Assembly (NCBI RefSeq): GCF_000003815.2
Contig: NC_049979.1
Coordinates: 5,103,135 to 5,141,012 of the forward strand
Length of the DNA stretch: 37,878 nucleotides
Direction of reading: 5' to 3'
Source: Branchiostoma floridae
Lineage: Eukaryota > Chordata > Leptocardii > Amphioxiformes > Branchiostomatidae
Shown: piece after piece, positions 13,001 through 25,000 of the stretch
Position numbering within the stretch: the stretch's first letter is position 1
Layout: each line of letters opens with the position of its first letter
The notes under the pieces: generated by a model
Told to the model about the DNA's origin: nothing
Seen by the model: only the letters and a program-made list of their open reading frames with translations
Databases searched by the model: none
Position numbers and translations under genes: made by a program

Positions 13001-16000
13001 AGTGAGGCTCAATCTGAGAACTTATATCAGAGCCATTTGTTTGGGGAACATTCAAACTTCAGCCGGAAGAAGCACATGATCATGTGTTGCTGGGTACTGG
13101 AATCAGAACGACTGAGTATGCTAAGTTTGTGCAGATTAGTCATCCAGGATGTAGTTAAAACATGTAGTTAAATCAATCCCTACTGCTGGATGTATATATC
13201 AAATTTATTCAGACATTTCAAACAGCATCCACTGTTTACCTTCAGTGATTAAAAAAAAAAGTATACAAAACTTACAGAACAAAGAGTATGCTGATGGTAA
13301 CTGAGTATGCTGTTTCAAGTATACTACAGTTTGCTAAAAATCAAAAGACCTACGTTTTAAAAGGAATGTCATATTGAAGATGAGCAAGCTGGCTTTAAGT
13401 CTATAGAGAACATGCAGAGTATAAATGACACCACAGATGTAAATGACAAAAATGCTAATTTGTTCTTTACTCCTGAGATTTGTTTCCTCTTCCATCAGTC
13501 AGCTATTTATACCAATGTAATTGTTAAAAGGCTTAGTTGGCACTACAGTGCATTAGGTCACACACATTTCATTAGTCCTTCAATAAATTCCTCTTGTCTG
13601 TATTCTCCTATCATTTCTACATTAAACCTACATGTAATCCATCTATTGACAATTATTCGCCTCCCTGGATAACCAGCACTGAGAAACCGCACAGCAGCCA
13701 AAATTGGATTATTGACCCTTAATTTCATAATTGGAATATGATGGAAGATGTACTAAAAGTCTGACACAAAAGGCAACAAAGCACACAGAACATTCTTAAA
13801 AACTACGTTCCCTATCTGTGAAATTTGTTGAACGATTAGTCCAGTACGTGGTCCCTCAGCGGTTGCGGCCTCTTGTGAAGAGGGGTGTAATAAACAACAT
13901 CAAAGAACCTGCATGACCAGCTTATTGACTGTTATGTGACCCGTAAAACACAATGCTATCCATCTTGTTCTGCCTACTAATGTGTATTAGAGAGGACAAG
14001 TCCCCTCCCCTACCCTACCTCGATTACAACTTTCAAGAGACTTTTGTCACGGTAGCGATCCACGAACGATCATGGAATTGACAAACTAATGATTATTACT
14101 TATTTTCATTATTATCATTTATCTATCTATTTATGCATTTAGCATCCGTCTATTCTTTGTATTATCGATAGAAATACAGACTTATCATTGACACTCCTCC
14201 CAACTCGACCTCCACGAAAAGCGGCCCTAAAGGCCGAATGGAGCACTTTGGAGTCAAAATAAAGGCACAAACAAAACAAGCAGAACCTAATGAACCCTAC
14301 TCCTTATGGGCAGCCCTTTTCTCCCACAATCGATAAACTGTAAAATTTTCAACTTTGTTCTTACATTTCCAAGACTGGAAGATTCGCTTAGTTTAATTTA
14401 AAGTGGTAAGCCAGCCTTTTGTTTTTCATGCCATCATCTTGTTTCCGTTTGTTTTTTATCGCTGTTAATCGGACCAACATTTATGTATAACCTTCTTAAT
14501 TAGTGTCCTCTGTTGATGTTGACTTAGTTTATTTTCATGTCAACCTCTTTCATATGTCAGCCTTGTATCCATTAGTTCCCTTTTGTTGACTTCGACTGTT
14601 ATTTGTTTTGTCTTTAATTGAGCAGAAGACTTAATAAAAGCGGCCTGCGGGCTGATTTAAGCTTTCTTGAATAAACAAAGGTTCAAACAAACAAATATAA
14701 GCAGATGTGGTCTGAGGCTCAGTAAAGGAATGGGAATGAAATAAGATAAGTCCCTCAGAACTGACCTGTTCAACATCCAGTCTACCCTCCTCCATGTACA
14801 GCTGGTACAGCTCCTCGATCAGGAACTTCCTGTTGATGAACTTGGCCTTGGACCACATCCATACCTGTCAAATAAACAAGCCTCATCAATCTTTTTCTAT
14901 TTACTTAGGATTCACTTAGGTTACAATACTGGATTGTGAAGAAAGATGTCTGTTAACCCTTCACTCAAAAAAGTTTTTGATTGTACCCGCAGGGAAGCAA
15001 GTCCGTGGAAGCTTATTCCATAACCTAGGAAAGAAGCTCTCAGCGTGGAACTTCCTCCTTAGAGGTGGATTATGAAGGAAAAAAGGATGCTTTGCTCCCG
15101 TGGATGTGGCATAAATCATCATGCTTGGTACATGTACAATAAAGAGGAACTTAGATGACATAAGTTAGAGCCAACTTCAAAGACGTCTTAAGAAGAGAAA
15201 GAGAGAATCTTAAGAAATCATTACATATTTTGCAATAACCCTTACCAATTTCTTCAAAGAGATTTATACATGTATTTCAACAAGTGAATGGTCTTCACTT
15301 TGAAATCCCCAAATTTGCTGTTTTCAAAATATAAGACATAAAACATAACAAAATGATACATCAAATAATAATACTGTAAATGCATTTAAGTTCCCAGAGA
15401 TTTAATTTCACGGAAGCGGGAAAAAGGACTGTTCGCAGTGGTTTCAAGTTCACGGTAGCACCATGCACGGTAGTCTCTTACTGCCATGGAAAAATGTTCG
15501 CGGTAGTTTTAAGTACCGCGAAAATAAAACCGCCGCGAAAATTTCTGCATTTACAGTACATATAAATACAGTATAAGAACAAATAGCGCAAGTCAACGTA
15601 AGGCACATACCTGGTTAGTTACTGTGTTGGTGACCAGCACCTCCACCTCCATCTCCTTATTGTTGCCCAGTGAGTCATGGGAGGCCAGGTTCTTTATGAT
15701 GGGTTGAAATGTCATGGCCTGGAGGGCAGCATACAGAGTATACAGGTCATTACCGGACATAGACAGTCTTTGCTTTGCAGTTCACATGTACACACTTCAT
15801 AAGAGGTAACATGAAGACATTACTCATGAAAATAAATATTTGATAAAAATGAATATTTTAAAAATTAGATACAGACACTGTACACCTGGTATGCTAGTAA
15901 GTAATACTAGTTTGATATTGATAACACATACTTATGATTAAAACTTAGAACAAATTTAGCATACACGACCTGCCTTGTCATAAAAACCAATAACATGAAA

Positions 16001-19000
16001 TAATACTACATTATCTTAGTATTACTATTTCAAAATAGTTGACAAAGACCTCCTTAAAGACTTGAATGTTGTGCCTTGATAGAGTTCGGCCCATGCTTTC
16101 CGTAATGAGTTGTTTTCTAATCTGCAACTTTTGTACACTCTTGTCTTGTGCAACACATCAAAGCCTCTGTATAATACCATAGGACAGACTTGCATTCAAC
16201 TGTTACAGAAGTGCCCCCTATCAGATCTTGTACGTACTGCCAGTAAAACCGTGAGAGAATGGGAGCACCAGAAAAGCCTGCCTTCTCCTAACTCCTCACC
16301 TTGTTCATGTCCTTGCTCATTGCGTTGACCTCGTCGACCTTCGGCATGAGCTGTACAAAGTCCTGGAACACCAGCTTGTCCATGGCCTCGTTTGCCCCTT
16401 CCCCGAGTCTCGGGGTGCCGAGCAGAGTTGTCATTCCCTGTGAAACAAGACCAAAGCATGTCCAGGTCAAAAGATACAAAAATCAAAGTTCTGCTGCAGT
16501 ACCAAGGTCAGACACAAGGGGGCTAAAAATCGACCCTGACCTTCATCTTTCTGACACCTACCCACATACCAAATATCATTACAATCCATCCAGAGGTTCT
16601 AGAGTTATGGTGACCACAAATATCCAGAAACACAAACACAAACACACACAGACAAACACACAGACAGACACAGTAAGACGTATACCTCCGTTTTTCATGG
16701 AGGTAACAACCAGGCACCAATAACATGATTTATTTCTTGTTTAACTGTAATATCCAACACCAAAATTGGACTCACCCAAATTCCACCCAAACTGTTCATT
16801 CCTTGAAAAAGACTTGTCAAGAAAATTTGGGTGAGTCCAATTTTTGTGTTGGATATTACAGTCAAACTAGTTCAAGAATCTTTTTCCAACACAGATGAAC
16901 TTTCAAGTTTCATGATTTATTTCTGTTGATGAAGTTACAGAGATCATGCGTTAGGAGTTTTCAGACCTAGAACAGTGTGTTTTGGAACCGAAAGATCTCG
17001 GTGGACTAGCCTTGGTGCTGAAAAAGTAGCTCCCCTATATCTACGACCACAACTACCATTTACACCCGTGTTTCTACACTCCTAATGCTAAAATAGGGCA
17101 GACATAACAAAGGTCTGTCAGAAGACATAGGTTTTTAGAACATAGGGGTGTCAGAACATAGGCCTGTTCCCAAATCACCTACAGCCTTAAGGAGGGGGTA
17201 AGAACCACTCAAACAAAGACAATGTTGCCCAAACACTTGTGAGACAGAGACTGGGGCCAATACTGCTTGCCAGGCATCTACGATTCTTTACTTGAGTCAC
17301 GTGTCCCTATGTCACGTGCTCAGAGTAATTGAACCATCACTCCTGACGAAGGTCGACAGATGTGCGACAAAAATTCAAGGTGAGCAAATTCTTGTGTGGA
17401 ATGACAGTTCAAAACTGCAATGTGGATTATACCGACACAGATGAGCTTTCATGCTAATAGAAGACAATGTTGATGTTGAAATGTCCAATAACAAACCTGG
17501 CTTTGTGCGAGCTCTTGCTGGAAGAAGTCGTAGCTGTACTGCTTTGTCTCCTCCTGGCCGACTCTGTCTGCTGGGTACCCCACGTACAGGAACAGGCAGT
17601 TTGAACCCAGCATCAGCCGGTCCTGCGATGTAACAGAAAGATAGTCCAAAGAGATTGATAACACCAACTTTCTTAAAACCCTTCAACTGCCAAGTATAAC
17701 AGAAAGATATGCTAGTCCAAAGAAATTGATAACACCAACTTTCTTAAAACCCTTCAACTGCCAAGTATAACGGAAAGATATGTTAGTCCAAAGAAATGGA
17801 TAACACCAACTTTCTTAAAACCCTTCAACTGCCAAGTATAACAGAAATATATGTTATATGAAAAGATGGGAGTACAACATAAGAGAATGGACTGGGTGAA
17901 GTCTAGCCGAAGCAATGAGAATGGCAGAAGACAGGCTCAGATAGAGGAGGATAGTGCAGCAAACAGTCATGGTGCCCCAACAACCCACTAGAAGGTCAAG
18001 GGATAGGTGAAGTGACATGTTAGTCTATTTATCTATAAATTGGTTTGGCTTGGCTGTTCAGCACATACAGCCAGGGCTGCCCGAGTAATCTGTGGCTATC
18101 ACAAAGGGCCAGCCCTGCTGACAGAAGCAGAGACAATACAAATGGAATTTAACAACAACAAGATAATTTAGTTCAAAGAGATTGATAACACCAACTTTCT
18201 TAAAAGTCATGACAGAAAAACAAAACTAACCATACAGATACACTATCATCTGCAATGATAATTTGATTATATCAGGTGCAAAATTGAAGCAATGAAAAGG
18301 ACAATGTTCAGTAATCTCCAGGCAGATTTGCCAGTGGCACAAGATAGTATCAAAGCTGGAGTACAGCTGGCCAAAGGGAGTATATCAGCCTCCGGTAGCC
18401 AAACACACTCCGAGGCCGGCTTCCTTCCTCTGGCAGCTTTTGATACTATCTTCTGCTACCGTAGGATCTGCTTGGAGATTAAAAATGTCCAGCACTCACC
18501 AGGTGCTGTAAAGGTGTTTTGACCATAATTTGCTGTCCATTGATGACTACCTTAGCATCGGGTGACACTGGTTCGATGGACATCTCTGTACCACTGTTAC
18601 TCATCACTACATGGCACGCCAAGATCCTGTAGGGACAATAAGTCATGTCAGCTGGATAGCATATAGCACAGTAGGGGTGGCTACCAGTGCAGAAAATTCA
18701 GGTTCAGGTACGGTCCAGGTCCAGAGGATCAGGTCCAGGTCCGGACCTGAACCTAATTGTTTGTGAATGGTCCATTTCACTACTATGGAACCTGTTTCTT
18801 GGATCTTCACATAAACAACGCTTACTGCCTCTGTTAAGTTTGGCTGTAGAAACTTGAAAACAATGACTATGAACTCTACTTCGCTCTTGCTATCTTCCTT
18901 GACAAATAAGCCCCAAACAAGTGAATGCCTGCCGCCATAATACCAGTATAATCTGTTTATTTCCTAATCAGTCTAACATCAGGTCTAGTTTTTTAGGACC

Positions 19001-22000
19001 AGTCCAACAAGAAAAATTGCCTTCTTAACTCAGATTTGAAATCACTTTAATTTACAAAAAAAGGGAGAAATTACCCAAGTCCTCTGATGAAGATGCTGTT
19101 GCCTGTTTCTGACTTTGAATTGCCTAAGTAGTTATTTCCTGTGGAGGAAGTGTGGGTGGAGATAAAGAAACATCTGTTAGACATATTTCATGTAAGATGT
19201 TCACCTGTATGGAGCCATCCTCCTAACGCCCGGTCCCTAACGGCATTAGCCTATGGGGCCCTGCTATCTAGATGCCTACCAGCGGTTATTATGATTGTCG
19301 CCACAAACCAGCTGTCAACCAATCAGAGAATAGGCTTTTCTTGGGCTTTTTGTTGTCAAAAGCTGTCTCGCAAAGGCCGCTGGGAAGCTATCAGCCAATC
19401 ATTTTAAGTTTTACATAGCACCATCTTCCTACGCCCGATCCCCAACGGCTGACTGCCCATATAAGGGTAAGCTCATTAAGATGTATAAGCAGGGCGACGA
19501 GGAACTGAAAGTAACTGCAGGTAAGCCATGAGATAGCAGGGCCCCAAAGGCTGAGTCAGCTAGCCGTTGGGGACCGTGCGTAGGAGGATGGTATGGAGCA
19601 GGAATGCAAGACTACCATAGACTACAAAATTTCATTAATTTTAATACACAATTTTTTTATTGAGTTTTTAAACAAAAGTAGAAACTTGGGGAACCATCCA
19701 ACATAATGATAATGATAGTACAAATTAAATAACCAAAGGTTAATACACAATTTTTCTTGATATTTGGTGATACAGTAACATCTTAAGAATTCAATCATTC
19801 TATTCACCACAAGAAAAGCACAGGAATGCAAGACTAGTTAGACTACCATAGCCTACATAATTCCATCAATATTGATACACAATTTTTCTGGTATTTGGTG
19901 ATACAGTAAAACATCTTAACAATTCAATATTCTATTCACTACAAGAAAAGTGATGAAGACGTGTGGTAATGTAGGAAAAAGTAAGGAGACAAAAGAAGAC
20001 CATTTTATATGTTATCAGTGCATGTAGTGAATATTTACAGTACTGCTGTCCAAAGCAAGTGGCTATTTCTGTAGGCTAAACATAAAAACTACATTTGAGA
20101 TGATAGTTAAATTGTTTGGGGGCACACAGAGACCAAAGATTACCAGGCTTAACACAGAATGCTATTTCTGGAACATAAACATAAAAACTACATTTGAGAC
20201 GCTAGTTAAATTGTTCCGGGGCACACAGTGCCTGAAGATTACCAGGCTTAACTCGGAAAGCCCCAGCCCTTTAGCTGTAAACAGATCAGCGTAAATCAAG
20301 CAGGTTTTATCACGTTGCGGACGTAACCTGTTGCTCATTTATTTACCTGGAGGCAGCGCATGCTTTACGACCCCGCTCAGGTAGGGATCCTCGTTCACAT
20401 TCTGCAGGTAAGGGTGCTCCTTAGTCAGCATGTCTTCCTGGGGAGATGTAAAACACACACGCACACATTACATACAGCCACCTTATCTTTACAGCACAGC
20501 AAACTGTCTTCCAGAGGGTAATGAAAACATAAAAGCAGTTCCGTAGGTCCTATCGCACTCCTGCATCGCGGCAGTAAACCCTGGCTTCCCAGGTGGCATG
20601 TAAACGGGGGATTAGTGACGCAAACGTTGCTGGGTCGATCAGAGACAGAAGGCAGAGCCATTTCAAGCTGGATATGGCAGCAGCATCAGGAAACACATTA
20701 GGCTACCAGGGTTCTAGCCAGCATCCGTTTTTCCTTCCTTTGATGGAATATTGCTGCTAGGGACGGAAAAAAAAGGTGGGCCCATTCCGTCCCCTGTGAG
20801 CTGAAATCCCTGTGGATTTTTTCACCAAAACAGATGCCATTGAACCAAGCTGAGTCTACTGGCAAAATTTATCCCTCAAAATACAGGACATAGCGTTTTA
20901 GAGGGTCTACATTTCACAATTTTCCCTGGGGGAGCATGCCCTGAGACCCCCCTAGGCTTGACAGGATTTTCATTCAAAATCCAGGGGAGAATACTGGACG
21001 CACACGTTGCTGTGCCGATCAGAGACAGAAGGCAGAGCCATTTCAAGCTGGATATGGCAGCACCCTCAGGCAACACATTAGGCTACGTTAAGACTATACC
21101 CAGATCTGTCATTCTTGGTGGTATCATGTAGTTTCCGAAAATAACTTCATCAGGTTGGTAGATCATAGGACATAGGAGTTTTCTTTTACACAACCAGTTT
21201 TTCTCACCTGCTGACGTTTTGATGTCTGTCACACATCTTCCTCAGAGCTTCTAACTGGAGTTATGCTTCAGTTCAGAGAAGCAGAACTCCAGTTAGAAGC
21301 TCTGAGGAAGATGTCTGACAAACATCGAAACGTCAGAAGGTGAGAAAAATTGGTATCATGTAGTTTTCTTTAATTGTACTGTGTTTGTCTCTATGGGCCA
21401 TTGGCCTGGTGCAAATGAATAAATGAATAAATTACACAATATGTATATGGTTTTATTATAAAGACAAATTACAGTCAGTGACGCAGATTCAACAAAAATG
21501 AACAACACACTGTAAGTCCAGGACTGCCTGAAAAGCAGGTCTAGCTTCGACCTTCTAGCTTCTAGCTTCAACCTGAGTGTACACTCCTGGTTCAACAAAT
21601 AAAGTGAAAGTAAAGTGAAAGTGACAATACCTGAGATACTTGAGCTTGGGACTGCTCCCATTCTCTCCTGAAGTGACAAAGGAAAAATACATTGTTGAAC
21701 ATCTAATAGGCTTTATCACTTTCTCTTGGAGTCGTACAATGGATAGTTGTTATAGTTGATATAAAATTCAAGAGACAATCAACAAAGGGGTGTAAGTATA
21801 TTAGAACATGTTGTACTAGCTTTTAGAGTCAAATTGCTTGTTGCAATGTTTAGCGCAAGCCTAGTTTTTCCACAGATGACATTCATTACTCAAATTAATC
21901 ATGGCAAGTCATGTGTATGGAATGACCAGTGACAGACGTCATTACAGAAATCATTGTATCTGTGAATAGTTTCACCAGGTGACTCTTTTTTTACACAACC

Positions 22001-25000
22001 ATTGCTTTTTCTCACCAATGTTTTGGTGACCGTCTGTCACCTTCTTCAGGGTAATTCTGACTGGTTACATTGTACTGCAGGACAGGAGACCAGTCCTGCA
22101 GTCCTGCAGTACATTGTGAACCAGTCGGAATTGTCCTGAAGTAAATGACAAGACGGTCACCGAAAAATTGGTGAGAATAAAAGCAATGGTTGTGTAAAAA
22201 AAAGAGTCTCTTTATTCAGATATCATTGTAGATACAATTAATGCATATCAACAGTCACCTTGCTTCTTCCAGCTTCTTCTCCCATGTCATTTGTATATCT
22301 GACATCTGTCTGACGTTCTCCTGCAACAATCTCTCCAGTTCTGTGATAAACAAGGTAACTGGAGTTAACACGTGATTCCCAGGATCTTTAACATACTACC
22401 TGTACTATGTGACTTTTGCCTTCATTCCAATTGGTGTCCACTTGAAAATTATTTACTGAACGTTATCAATTTCAAGTTGGTAACTATAGTCCTCAGTCCC
22501 ACTGCTTACCTACCGTGCACAGAGCAAATAGTTCACCAGGCTTTGTTTTGTCTGTATGTGTGTACGTCGATGAAGCTTAGACATCTGATTTAATCAACCG
22601 TCAACAAGCAGTTACTCCAGCAACTGGATACCCCCCTCACATTAGGCGATGTTTCAGATAGCCATCCGGCATTTTTTGCCAGTGACACTGACATTCTCCT
22701 GCAAGGCTGCAACATTCTCCTGTCACTGATGAAAGACGCCGGATGGCTATCTGAAACGTCTGACCATTTCCAAAATCATATGTAGTTGCTGGAGTAACCA
22801 ATTTTTGGCTTATAATAATCAGTGGTGTTTTGACCAGTGGAGATAACCAGTCACCGATGATCTTGTGCCCTTGGGAAAGGCACTTTACACAGCTTTCCTA
22901 ACTTTACTCAGGTGAAAATGAGTACCTAGCTTAGGCTAGGGCCCTCCCTCGGATAGGATGTTAAATGGAGGTCCCATGTTTGGGGAGAGCCACACCCCAT
23001 GCACGTTAAAGAACCCCCACATGTATGATGGTCCGGTGTGCGATGGTGTAAATTCTTCCGTCTAGAATTGGTGATTCTCTACAAATCACCAGGACTCCAG
23101 GAAGAATAGTGACACATCAGTCACTAATGTAGATCTGTATCAAACCAAACCAAACCTACCTTCATCCCTGCCTTTTCCACCTCTGTCTTGACCCTGCAGT
23201 TTGGCCATGAGTCGAGCGTTCTCCTCCTTCAGCTCTCGGATCAGTCTGTCTGTGGGGCTCTCGTTTACTACTGCATTGTTTTTTATTTTCTTGGCTCTAC
23301 AAATGAATAGGGACAATAACACAAATCAAGGGATATTCTTGCTTTTCGTCATATTTTCACATGTATTATAACTGTGACTCCCATGCTAAATTATTGTGTC
23401 TAGCCAGAAATATGTAACTTTGGAAGGGTTTAAAAATGAAATGAAAAAAAAAAAACTTTAAAAAAAAGCTGGTCGGTGCGTATTTTGGAAAAAGCCTGGA
23501 TGTTAAACAAAATCGCATGAAAAGAGGGCGGTTAAACATTGAAGTCTTGAAACTATTTTCTATCAAAAGACATTGCATGGGATTTGTTAAACAAAGAAGA
23601 AAAAAACTTTGTTGTAGGTGGGGTTCAAACCCACGCCTGAAAAAGAACTGCGATCTAAATGCAGCTCCTTAGTCGGCTCGGCCATGCTGACTTGGTTGCG
23701 TGAAGTGCTTTTCAAAGGGCTTTAACAAGGGCTACATTAGACGATCCATCCAAACCAAATGAACCATTAAACGAACAGCTTCTATCGATTCAAAGCCAGT
23801 GCTACGCACCGGCAAAAAAATTGTTTGATAATGACACTTATGGCACCTCATCTGTTGCACTTACCTATCAGCATATCTAAGTGTTGACAGTGTCTCTTCA
23901 TAGTTGATATCTGCAGGACTAAGAGCAGCAATCTGCAAATTGATCGAAGAAAAAAAACATCACAAAACTGTGAGACACTACCTATAATAGATATAAAGAA
24001 CAGGCTGTTTTTTCTGTTATCACCTACAACAATTGGTCAAACTGGTGTCACAGATTTTGTAAGCTTTACACATATCTCCCTCCTACACACAGCTCAAGGC
24101 TCTTGATCAGTTCTGACAAAAGACTCCACAAAAACCGCGCACGTAAAAGAACCTGCCATACTTGACAAAAAGAGCAGGGGACCTTCCCGGTGTGAGCAGA
24201 TCAAACCATTCCAGTCAAATGGGGTACGGAATCTCCCGAGCAGCCTCATAGCCCCTGCTTCACCTATGGGTCAGTTAGTTGAGCTTGCTGAAGCTCAATG
24301 CTTCTGACTTATGGAGAAGAGATGCTGCCACAGTGATCGTAGTTCAGTGCCTAGAAGTGGTCAATGGCTAGGGCACGTCACTAATGGATTTTCTAATAAA
24401 GTCTCAAAGTCTCAATGGCCTTGCACTGAGCAAAGTCTTTTAAAAAAACACAAGCCACAGTAATGTTGAACTTGTACTTACCATGATAGTCTTACTGTTG
24501 CCTCCCAGGGCGTTCTGTAGCAGCTTGGTTAATACTGAATTTCTGTATGGCACCATCACCTTCTTCTTCCCACAAGAATTATCTGCTAAGGCACTGAAAA
24601 ACATCACAGAAAAAAAAGGAAAAATTAAACAAAGAGTCCAAGTACTAATCTTTGACCAGGTGAGATCATGTTAAGTTTACAAATTTCCTTCTACAACATT
24701 CCAGAGTAATGGAGTGTTTTTTAAAGGCCTGGATGTAGCTGCTGAAAATTCCCATCTCAGTCACATTTACTGGTAGACTATGCTTAGAGTATAGCATCTA
24801 TAAAAAAATAACCATAGAACAGCATGGAACAGATGACAACACGACGTGCACGAAAAGATCAAAGAGAAAATCACGGCACATCTGCTTGACAATATCCAAT
24901 TACCGCAAGGCCCTAACAGGCGGAAATAACGCTGACCTGGACCAATATATCAAAGTACATAGGGGTGATTTCTGAAATTATTACATTAATTATAAAAACA

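Larger units (their letters stand above)
8620..14765. other. Large intron between exons 18 and 19
   Basis: The joint across it is in frame (phase 0 on both sides) and I found no skipped exon. It contains AT-rich sequence at 8700-9390 and a complex non-coding block at 9400-10160. Further along are a two-unit tandem repeat at 10162-10434, a hAT-like MITE at 11470-11778 and further complex blocks at 11860-12290 and 12690-13080. The + strand LINE-like tails near 14100-14695 lie at its upstream end. Open frames inside it have no splice-bounded similarity to known proteins. Confidence 0.7.

Noticed and set aside
16196-16726. Several 60-140 codon open frames on both strands
   Set aside because: They are shadows of kinesin exon 16 or run through a CA-rich repeat; none has splice or family support.
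19216-19590. Possible structured RNA gene because of strong inverted ends
   Set aside because: A perfect 9-bp target duplication shows that it is a transposon insertion.
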